Shown in pieces: positions 1 to 5,270 of a stretch of DNA of 8,354 nucleotides. Positions within the stretch are counted from its first letter, which is position 1. Each line of letters starts with the position of its first letter. The stretch comes from Desulfobacteraceae bacterium. GTDB taxonomy: Bacteria > Desulfobacterota > Desulfobacteria > Desulfobacterales > Desulfobacteraceae. Both the position numbers and the translations under genes were made by a program. Under the pieces are notes generated by a model. It worked only from the letters and a program-made list of their open reading frames with translations. It had not been told where the DNA came from and ran no database searches. The DNA lies in the NCBI GenBank assembly GCA_015486915.1, contig WFQS01000388.1, positions 1 to 8,354 on the forward strand. The letters are read 5' to 3'.

Positions 1-292
1 CAATGCCATTTTAATGTCAGGCGGTACCGGTATAAGCCCGAGGGATGTTACCGTGGAGGCCGTTAAACCGCTTTTTGAAAAAGAATTATCAGCATTCGGC
101 TACCTTTTTGCCCAGTTGAGCTATGAAGAAATTGACTCTGCTGCCATGCTTTCAAGGGCAACGGCAGGTATTGTAAATCACGTTATCGTGTTTTGCATGC
201 CTGGAAGCCTCAAAGCCTGCAAGCTTGCCTGTAATGCTCTTATACTTCCAGAACTGGGCCATCTGGTAAAGCATATATCTGAGACTCCCTGA
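1..292 (+). CDS. moaB: MoaB/MogA-family molybdenum cofactor biosynthesis protein, C-terminal part (5' end outside window)
   Basis: The reading frame is open from base 2 to the TGA at 290-292 and encodes about the last 96 residues of a MoaB/MogA domain protein. Visible family motifs are [10 protein letters not shown], the molybdopterin-binding glycine-rich loop, followed by the helix with PLFEKEL, then [18 protein letters not shown], and near the end FCMPGS and [11 protein letters not shown]. In this family the protein adenylylates molybdopterin or binds it before molybdenum insertion, acting in the cytoplasm. The run from SAAMLSRA through PGS to [10 protein letters not shown] resembles MoaB more than MogA. 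The ATG at 14 lies inside the conserved SGGTG region and is not the real start. The pseudouridine synthase gene follows in the same frame after a TGA and two codons. Family assignment is secure; the choice of MoaB over MogA is less so. Confidence 0.9.
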   Translation, partial: NAILMSGGTGISPRDVTVEAVKPLFEKELSAFGYLFAQLSYEEIDSAAMLSRATAGIVNHVIVFCMPGSLKACKLACNALILPELGHLVKHISETP

Positions 293-298
293 TTCAAA

Positions 299-1207
299 TT
301 GTCGATTACTGCAAAATATCCTTCAAAAATTTTTCTGCCTGTCATGGATAAGCCATACCCTTGTATTGTTGATTTTCTCAGGATGCGTTTTCCCCGGGTG
401 CCAGAGAAAAACTGGATTGACAGAATCAACAGAGGACTGGTTTATTACGAAGATGGCAGAAAGATAACAAAAGAGAGTTTATACACTCCTTTGACAATGG
501 TTTTATATCATAAGACCACTGATGAAGAGCTATCCATTCCGTTTAAAGAAAAAATTATCTATATGGATGAAAATATCATAGCTGTTGATAAGCCCCATTT
601 TCTTCCTGTCATGCCTGCAGGAAAATATATAAACGAAAATCTGTTGACACGTCTTAAAGATACAACAGGAAATAATGATATTGTTCCTGTACACAGGATT
701 GACAGGGAAACTTCCGGTGTCGTCCTGTTTTCATCGAATAAGAGAACAAGGGGGGCTTATCAGTTGCTTTTTATGCAGGGGAAAGTAAAAAAAACATATC
801 ATGCAATAACATCCCCATCACCCGTGGCAGGGCCATTATTTACCACAAAACTGTCCGCCATGGGCTGTTTGATACAGAGCAGGATTGTCAGGGGCAGTCC
901 ATGGTTTACAATGAAACAGGTCAAAGGTGAAATTAATGCCCGGACAATTCTCACAAAACTTTCGGAAAAACATGACAGAATTCTTTTTAAAATTCAGCCG
1001 TTGACCGGAAAAAAACACCAGATAAGGATTCATTTAAGCAGTGCTGGATGTAAAATCATCAATGACAGGCTGTATCCTAATCTCATGCCTGAACGGGCGC
1101 CTGATTTCCGGTACCCTCTTAAGCTTCAATCAAAAATAATAAAATTTTCAGATCCTGTTACCGGAAAAATTTTTGAATTTGTATCATCCGACAGGATTAT
1201 GTTATAA
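299..1207 (+). CDS. RluA-family pseudouridine synthase
   Basis: This 302-residue protein isomerises specific uridines to pseudouridine in rRNA or tRNA. Residues about 20-70 (FLRMRFP, WIDRINRGLVYYEDGRKI) look like an N-terminal S4-type RNA-binding region. The catalytic domain starts near residue 85 with IIYMDENIIAVDKP. HRIDRETSG at 132-140 is the RluA signature, and Asp135 is the expected catalytic residue. PLTGKKHQIRIHL at 234-246, followed by IINDRLYP, is the second conserved block. Length is normal for the family. The start is uncertain: TTG at 299 has no clear ribosome-binding site, and the first ATG at 344 (residue 16) keeps both domains but also lacks one. The gene sits six bases after moaB in the same frame, so translational coupling or re-initiation is likely. 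The substrate RNA and the RluA/B/C/D-type subclass cannot be decided from sequence alone. Confidence 0.92.
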   Translation: MSITAKYPSKIFLPVMDKPYPCIVDFLRMRFPRVPEKNWIDRINRGLVYYEDGRKITKESLYTPLTMVLYHKTTDEELSIPFKEKIIYMDENIIAVDKPHFLPVMPAGKYINENLLTRLKDTTGNNDIVPVHRIDRETSGVVLFSSNKRTRGAYQLLFMQGKVKKTYHAITSPSPVAGPLFTTKLSAMGCLIQSRIVRGSPWFTMKQVKGEINARTILTKLSEKHDRILFKIQPLTGKKHQIRIHLSSAGCKIINDRLYPNLMPERAPDFRYPLKLQSKIIKFSDPVTGKIFEFVSSDRIML

Positions 1208-1227
1208 CGGCTTCATGGTCGTTATAA
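1202..1227 (+). repeat. 11-bp hairpin overlapping the pseudouridine synthase stop codon; possible divergent copy of the YCAT-loop repeat
   Basis: Left arm 1202-1212 pairs with right arm 1217-1227 over all 11 positions, including two G-U pairs, around a TCAT loop at 1213-1216. The inner stem reads CGGCT-TCAT-GGTCG and is followed by GTTATAA. The segment 1208-1231 matches 20 of 24 bases of the repeat copy at 4948-4971. The outer arms include the TAA stop codon. No T-run follows directly, so it is not a classical terminator. Whether it is a true repeat copy or a chance resemblance is open. Confidence 0.5.
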
Positions 1228-1228
1228 G

Positions 1229-1267
1229 AAAGAGCTCATTTTTTACAAAGCAACTGATGCTCTTTTT
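1229..1267 (+). terminator. Weak terminator-like stem-loop after the pseudouridine synthase gene
   Basis: AAAGAGC at 1229-1235 pairs perfectly with GCTCTTT at 1259-1265. Inside it TCA (1236-1238) pairs with TGA (1255-1257) after a one-base bulge. The stem ends in a run of five T (1263-1267). The stem is AT-rich and the loop is long (16 bases), so it would be a weak intrinsic terminator at best. Position and orientation fit the end of the moaB-rluA-like transcript. Confidence 0.35.
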
Positions 1268-1271
1268 ATGT

Positions 1272-1340
1272 TCGTTGAGAGGAGCTGTAACGCTGTTCAG
1301 ATCCTCCTCATGGAGGTTATATAAACATCTTTTGGCACAG
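1272..1340 (+). repeat. Copy 1 of a dispersed intergenic repeat with a CCTCC-TCAT-GGAGG hairpin
   Basis: The hairpin core is CCTCC (1303-1307), loop TCAT (1308-1311), GGAGG (1312-1316), followed by TTATAT. The 25 bases 1298-1322 match 4943-4967 at 22 positions. The upstream GTTGAGAGG at 1274-1282 is identical to 5205-5213. Similarity to the 4945 copy continues weakly downstream to CACAG at 1336-1340. The three differences in the core fall in the stem and keep it paired. The copy ends about 60 bases before the permease start. It could be a leader RNA element or a small repeat of REP/MITE type. Confidence 0.6.
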
Positions 1341-1401
1341 GGTTCTCTCTATATCGAATAACGCTTTTAAAAGGCTTGCTGCCCATGATAAATAAAGGCT
1401 T

Positions 1402-2487
1402 ATGAAACTTAAAGGTATATTAACTGATTTTTTAGTGAGAGAATGGCTGCTTACAATATCAGGTGCCGGTTTTATATTTACCTCATTTTATACCGGGAAA
1501 ATTCCGGTATATTCCATTAATGAATTTCAGGTATTGTTCATATTGTTCGTCCTTTTTGTTACAATTAACGGACTTCAGCACACCGGTTTGATATCTGAGC
1601 TGGCCCGGCATTTGGAAAAAGGCAGATTTATACCACTTAAGTTAATGGTGGCAACTTTTTTTCTGTCAATGCTGATTACAAATGATATAGCATTGATTGT
1701 GGTTGTTCCGCTGACCCTTTTTCTCAATGTCAGCCGTAAAGACATTCTTGTTATCCTTGAGGCATTAGCAGCAAATGCCGGCTCGGCATTAACACCGTTT
1801 GGAAATCCTCAAAATCTTTTTATTTTCTGGTATTATGATTTACATCCAACAAATTTTATCTTAACCATTGCCCCTTTTTCACTGATCTTCCTGTTATTAT
1901 TGATTATAGCTTCGTTTTTCGTGAAAACCGAAAATAACGTGGTTATTTCTGCAGAGAAGGAAATTATAAATAAAAAAACGTATATTTATATTATATTGCT
2001 TATTGCGGTAATATCTGCAGTTCTAAGGTTCCTGCCGGTCTCAGCATTGCTTGTAGTCCTTGCTTATGTGGTGTTATTTGACCGGAGAGCACTGCGCATC
2101 GATTATGCTCTCCTTTTGAGTTTTTTTTTCTTTTTTGGTCTGGCCGATAATCTGAAAATATTAATAGCGTCGGAAATAAATCATTCAGGACATATTTTCC
2201 TGCTATCTGCCATTGTTAGTCAGTTCATCAGCAATGTACCGGCAACTTTATTGTTTGCGAAGTTTACATCAAACTGGCAGGCATTGCTATGGGGTACTAA
2301 TGCAGGCGGTTTTGGCAGCCTTTTCGGCTCACTTGCAAATTTAATTGCATATAAGATTTATGTAACCAATAAAGATACAGACAATACTGCTGCATTTACG
2401 GCAAGATTTCTTATTATAGGATACGGGGCTTTTTTCATTGCAATTGGCCTGTATTTTGCGTTTTACAATACTCCAATGGTTAAATGA
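1402..2487 (+). CDS. YbiR/ArsB-like permease of the ion transporter (IT) superfamily
   Basis: This is a 361-residue, very hydrophobic inner-membrane protein with about ten predicted membrane spans. The two halves carry matching re-entrant-loop motifs typical of the IT superfamily (ArsB, CitMHS, SLC13/DASS): TNDIALIVVVPLT (93-105) with GNPQN (134-138) in the first half, and SNVPAT (277-282) with GSLANLIAY (309-317) in the second. This inverted pseudo-symmetry supports a secondary transporter of an anion or dicarboxylate. It is shorter than most ArsB or SLC13 proteins (over 400 residues) and close in size to E. coli YbiR, whose substrate is not established. The loop between the halves (about 175-192) is short and charged. 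ATG 1402 is preceded by AAAGG at 1394-1398 with a three-base gap. No ArsR, ArsC or other arsenic gene is nearby, so an arsenite role is not supported. Confidence 0.85.
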   Translation: MKLKGILTDFLVREWLLTISGAGFIFTSFYTGKIPVYSINEFQVLFILFVLFVTINGLQHTGLISELARHLEKGRFIPLKLMVATFFLSMLITNDIALIVVVPLTLFLNVSRKDILVILEALAANAGSALTPFGNPQNLFIFWYYDLHPTNFILTIAPFSLIFLLLLIIASFFVKTENNVVISAEKEIINKKTYIYIILLIAVISAVLRFLPVSALLVVLAYVVLFDRRALRIDYALLLSFFFFFGLADNLKILIASEINHSGHIFLLSAIVSQFISNVPATLLFAKFTSNWQALLWGTNAGGFGSLFGSLANLIAYKIYVTNKDTDNTAAFTARFLIIGYGAFFIAIGLYFAFYNTPMVK

Positions 2488-2565
2488 ATTACATAAAATT
2501 TGTTCAGCCAGTATAATTTTTGTAGCGTCATACAGCATTCAGATGATACTGATACTATTATTTTT

Positions 2566-4545
2566 TTATCCTATTATTTCCTTAGCTTCGCTTATGCAGT
2601 ACATGAGATGCCTCGGGTCTTTAGCATCTCCGATAAAATGAAACTCGATTCCTGTACTTTTCAGCAATTTTGACATCTCCCGTATGGGCGCCATTTTTTC
2701 TGCAATTATCACAGTATCAAAATTTTCCAATGAATGCTCAACCTGCTGATCTTTATTTTTCTCCTTAAACACAACACCATTGCCGGAAAATTTATTAATT
2801 GAAACATTTTTAAAAAGTTTTATGGAGTCTCTTTTAAGCCTTTCCCTTAAATAGTATCTGTCGTTACTTGACATTTCCGTTGCAAAACTTGACTTCCTGT
2901 TTAAAACAACGATGTTTTTTCCCCTTTCTGCGAGATAATCCGCTGTGAGCAATGCTGCCATACCCCCGCCAAGAACTATGATATTGTCTTTAAGGTCAAG
3001 GTTTTTTATTTCTTTACCGTCTTCGTTATTTTCCAGAATATCAACGCAGGTGAAAATTTCCATGTCAGATTGGAAAAGTCCCTTAACAAGCGGCATATCC
3101 GGCATGGAACCCGTTGCAAGAATCACTTTATCAGGATTTGTTCTGTTGAGCAGTTCTTCTGATAATTCAGTATTAAAATTTATTTTAACGTTTAACCGTT
3201 CAAGTTCATTTGAGAAAAATTCAATGATATCATTTAATTCGCTTCTTCCCGGAGTTTTTGCAGCAAGGGAAAGAAGACCTCCTTTATGGTCTGTTTTTTC
3301 ACAGATTGTAACCTTGTGCCCTTTTATGGCACAATAACGGGCGCATGCAAGTCCTGAAGGTCCTGCTCCAACAATTAAGATATTGAAAATCTTTTCTGAT
3401 TGCTTTGAGTTCTTTTTATTTTTTTTGTTGATTATAAATTCCCGTCCCACATCGGGATTTACCACACAGGAGCCGGGTTCCCGTGCAAGAACAGCGTGGA
3501 TACATCCAAGACAGCACCCGAGGCAGGGTCGTATTTCGGAAAATTTACCCTGTTTTGCCTTTTGAGGCAGATAAGGATCTGCCAGCAGAGGCCTTCCCAT
3601 GGCAATGAAATCAGCGTCACCCTGCCGGAGAATTTTTTCTGCAAGTTTTGGGTCTTTTATCCTGCCCACTGCAGCCACGGGAATTGAAACAACCTGTTTA
3701 ACAGCCCTTGCAAGGTGTACAAAACAGCCCTGTTCCCTGTACATGGATGGAATGGTAAGTTCCTTTGATCCATAAACACCTGCTGATACATGGAGATATG
3801 CAGCCCCCTTTTTTTCCATTAAAGGGGCAAGTTGTTTTGTGTCGTCCAAGGTCCAGCCCCCTTCAACATAATCATTGCCGTTTATTCTGATTCCAAGTGG
3901 ATAATCCTCTGCTGTTTTTTTCTTTATGTCATCCATCACTTCAAAAAGGAACCTTGTCCTGTTTTCAAAGGAACCGCCGTATTCATCTTTTCTTATGTTG
4001 GATTTTAAAGATAAAAACTGGCTGACAAGATACCCATGGGCGGCGTGCAGTTCAACAAAATCAAATCCTGCCTCATAACATATTCCAGCGGCATTTCCAA
4101 AGGATTCAACTGCCTCTTTTATCTCATGTGTTTCAAGGGCTCTGACTTTGCCCTTTACAACGGCAGGAGCCGGAATTGCAGAAGGCGCAACTTTTTCAGG
4201 AAGGTAGCACTGCCGTCCTCCGTGCATGATCTGAATACCGATTTTTGTATCATATTGTTTGATTCTCGATGTGAGTTTTTTTAAGGCCGGAATACAGCTC
4301 TTTTCCCATAAGCGTGGAAGTGTTGGCAGTTCCATTCCTGCAGGGTGAACATTGCCTCCCCCCACAAGAATCATTCCGGCACCGCCCTTTGCCCTTTCAA
4401 CAAGGTATTCAGTGAGCTGATCAGTAACATAACCGTTTTCATCAACACCGAAATTTATACTCATTGAAGACATTAAAATCCTGTTTTTTGCCTTGAGTTT
4501 TCCGATCTGTATGGGTTTAAATAAATTTTCCAGAAATTCAGTCAT
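2566..4545 (-). CDS. NADH:flavin oxidoreductase of the 2-enoate reductase / 2,4-dienoyl-CoA reductase (FadH) class
   Basis: The 659-residue protein has the three-part layout of FadH, 2-enoate reductase, BaiCD and trimethylamine dehydrogenase. Residues 1-335 form an old-yellow-enzyme FMN barrel (LFKPIQIGKLKAKNR near 8-22, MHGGRQ 107-112, HAAHGYLVSQFLS 167-179, YGGSFENR 189-196, MGRPLLADP 316-324); Tyr172 sits where the active-site Tyr of FadH lies. Cys341, 344, 348 and 360 form the 4Fe-4S motif (CxxCxxxC, then CVVNP). GAGPSG (393-398) binds FAD and GGGMAA (526-531) probably NAD(P)H; VILATG (475-479 region) and HFIGDAKDP (635-643) are typical later motifs. It probably reduces the C=C bond of an enoate or enoyl-CoA in the cytoplasm. 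The start at 4545 is chosen because GGGAGA precedes it by five bases; an upstream in-frame ATG at 4617 would add 24 unconserved residues. The substrate is unknown, and a role in dienoyl-CoA oxidation is only one possibility. Confidence 0.9.
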   Translation of the reverse strand: MTEFLENLFKPIQIGKLKAKNRILMSSMSINFGVDENGYVTDQLTEYLVERAKGGAGMILVGGGNVHPAGMELPTLPRLWEKSCIPALKKLTSRIKQYDTKIGIQIMHGGRQCYLPEKVAPSAIPAPAVVKGKVRALETHEIKEAVESFGNAAGICYEAGFDFVELHAAHGYLVSQFLSLKSNIRKDEYGGSFENRTRFLFEVMDDIKKKTAEDYPLGIRINGNDYVEGGWTLDDTKQLAPLMEKKGAAYLHVSAGVYGSKELTIPSMYREQGCFVHLARAVKQVVSIPVAAVGRIKDPKLAEKILRQGDADFIAMGRPLLADPYLPQKAKQGKFSEIRPCLGCCLGCIHAVLAREPGSCVVNPDVGREFIINKKNKKNSKQSEKIFNILIVGAGPSGLACARYCAIKGHKVTICEKTDHKGGLLSLAAKTPGRSELNDIIEFFSNELERLNVKINFNTELSEELLNRTNPDKVILATGSMPDMPLVKGLFQSDMEIFTCVDILENNEDGKEIKNLDLKDNIIVLGGGMAALLTADYLAERGKNIVVLNRKSSFATEMSSNDRYYLRERLKRDSIKLFKNVSINKFSGNGVVFKEKNKDQQVEHSLENFDTVIIAEKMAPIREMSKLLKSTGIEFHFIGDAKDPRHLMYCISEAKEIIG

Positions 4546-4550
4546 AAATA

Positions 4551-4557
4551 TCTCCCG
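4551..4557 (-). promoter_or_regulatory. Ribosome-binding site that fixes the start of the flavin oxidoreductase
   Basis: On the minus strand the bases read CGGGAGA, five bases before the ATG at 4545-4543. The longer frame opening at 4617 has no comparable site and its extra residues do not resemble the family, so 4545 is the better start. Confidence 0.7.
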
Positions 4558-4666
4558 TTTAAAATAACCATATATAGTTTCTGTTTTAGTATCTGCTATC
4601 GTTTTTGCACAAAACAAGTTCGTTTAGTGCCTTACCCCTGAATTTTTGCAATAAAAACAAGAAATT

Positions 4667-4754
4667 GAGTCAGACACATGGGTTACGGGCATCGCCCGCT
4701 ATGGTTTATCAAATCTTCCTGTTTATACTGTCTGCATATCTGACTCCGTGTCTG
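4667..4754. repeat. Small palindromic element with nested inverted repeats (REP-like)
   Basis: GAGTCAGA (4667-4674) is the exact inverse of TCTGACTC (4739-4746). Overlapping it, CAGACAC (4671-4677) is the exact inverse of GTGTCTG (4748-4754), so two alternative outer stems exist. Near the left end lies a compact hairpin CGGGC-ATC-GCCCG (4686-4698). T-rich sequence follows at 4755-4767, so a terminator reading rightward is possible, but no plus-strand gene ends here. Palindromes of this kind in divergent intergenic DNA resemble REP elements mobilised by Y1 transposases; that link is inference. Confidence 0.4.
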
Positions 4755-4787
4755 TTTTAATTTTTATTAACCAAAGGGGGATTATTG

Positions 4788-4816
4788 TTGATTATTTTTC
4801 ATAAAAAATCTACACT
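4788..4816 (+). promoter_or_regulatory. Candidate sigma-70 type promoter upstream of the efflux operon
   Basis: TTGATT (4788-4793) and TACACT (4811-4816) are separated by 17 bases in a very AT-rich stretch. Each box matches the consensus at four of six positions. AT-rich DNA gives such matches by chance, so this is weak. Confidence 0.25.
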
Positions 4817-4846
4817 TATTTTTAATTTTTATTTCTTTTTATTTGA

Positions 4847-4875
4847 AATAGAATGCGAATTGTGAGAATTCTATT
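4847..4875 (+). promoter_or_regulatory. 29-bp palindrome overlapping a -10-like box; candidate operator for the efflux operon
   Basis: AATAGAAT (4847-4854) is the exact inverse of ATTCTATT (4868-4875), 13 bases apart. Inside it GAATT (4857-4861) is the inverse of AATTC (4867-4871). The left arm contains TAGAAT (4849-4854), five of six to the -10 consensus, though the -35 position at 17-base spacing (4826-4831) is poor. A repressor-binding palindrome over a promoter is common for RND operons, but no regulator gene is in the window. If transcription began here the leader would be about 410 bases long. Confidence 0.35.
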
Positions 4876-4904
4876 GGCTACGCGCCTTTGGTCCTATATT
4901 TGTC

Positions 4905-4945
4905 AGAATCTTTGATTCTTCGAGGTGACTGGAGCTTGAATCCAG
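4905..4945 (+). other. Two adjacent small hairpins in the putative efflux leader
   Basis: AGAATC (4905-4910) pairs with GATTCT (4914-4919) around TTT. CTGGA (4929-4933) pairs with TCCAG (4941-4945) around a seven-base loop; GA before it can add two pairs with TC at 4947-4948 if A4946 bulges out. The second has a T-arm-like shape, but no tRNA can be folded around it. Together with the structures downstream they form a run of stems reaching to the tolC-like start. Confidence 0.45.
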
Positions 4946-4988
4946 ATCTGCCTCATGGTGGTTATATGAAAATGCTGTTCACAGTGGC
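4919..4988 (+). repeat. Copy 2 of the dispersed repeat, hairpin CTGCC-TCAT-GGTGG
   Basis: The core stem is 4948-4952 with 4957-4961 around loop TCAT (4953-4956), followed by TTATAT. Bases 4945-4964 match 5230-5249 at 18 of 20 positions, and 4943-4967 match copy 1 at 22 of 25. Upstream, TTCGAGGTGA and GGAGCT align loosely with copy 1. The stem here uses two G-U pairs where other copies have G-C or A-T. Confidence 0.6.
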
Positions 4989-5000
4989 GACAGCGTGAGT

Positions 5001-5178
5001 CTCCTGTGGGTAAGAGATCCAGCCCATCAGGACACAAAGGCGATCAGGTATTTTGCCCTGCCGGGCGTTAAGAAGTGCAGGCTGTTTGAGGACATACTTG
5101 ACCGCAGTTCCTGCGCTTTAGACCGGCAGGGCAAAATATCCGCCGACTGTCCCGGGCTGGATCTCTTACCCACAGGAG
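5001..5178. repeat. 178-base nested foldback with a perfect 25-bp outer stem; unrecognised element or structured RNA
   Basis: Arm 5001-5025 is the exact inverse of 5154-5178. Pairing continues inward: GGACA (5030-5034) with TGTCC (5148-5152), GGCG (5039-5042) with CGCC (5141-5144), a perfect 16-bp stem 5049-5064 with 5123-5138, TAA (5069-5071) with TTA (5118-5120), and GTGCAGG (5075-5081) with CCTGCGC (5110-5116) including one G-U. The apex is a loop of about 28 bases. By hand count it is about 56% G+C, well above the AT-rich flanks. It lies between repeat copies 2 and 3 and ends 92 bases before the tolC-like start. No target-site duplication is evident. I see no protein gene inside; open frames across it are by-products of the palindrome. 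Confidence 0.75.
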
Positions 5179-5204
5179 GCGGCATTATCCCATTTTCAAT
5201 TATT

Positions 5205-5250
5205 GTTGAGAGGCGGCTGGGCCATACCGGATCTGCCCCATGGCGGTTAG
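5205..5250 (+). repeat. Copy 3 of the dispersed repeat, hairpin CTGCC-CCAT-GGCGG
   Basis: The core stem is 5233-5237 with 5242-5246 around loop CCAT (5238-5241), followed by TTAG. GTTGAGAGG at 5205-5213 is identical to the upstream part of copy 1. The hairpin ends 14 bases before the GAGGAGG ribosome-binding site of the tolC-like gene (5261-5267), so folding here could influence its translation. Confidence 0.6.
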
Positions 5251-5270
5251 AAATAATATAGAGGAGGAAA

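Noticed and set aside
1173..1361. 62-codon plus-strand open frame between the pseudouridine synthase and the permease
   Set aside because: It starts at TTG inside the upstream gene, runs over two hairpins and repeat copy 1, and shows no recognisable protein features.
2488..2565. Possible bidirectional terminator between the convergent genes
   Set aside because: CAGTAT (2509-2514) pairs with ATACTG (2546-2551) but the 31-base loop and short AT-rich stem are too weak; a T-run follows only eight bases later.
4919..4988. tRNA-like T-arm (5-bp stem, 7-base loop)
   Set aside because: The loop does not match TTCRANY in register and no acceptor, D or anticodon arms can be built around it.
4995..5261. 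88-codon plus-strand open frame across the foldback
   Set aside because: It begins at GTG inside the mini-ORF tail, has no ribosome-binding site, and its sequence is dictated by the palindrome and repeat copy 3. It resembles no protein I know.
4846..5270. Retron, HEARO/IsrB RNA or integron attC site
   Set aside because: No reverse transcriptase, HNH nuclease or integrase lies in the window, and the attC core heptamers are absent. A remote enzyme cannot be excluded.
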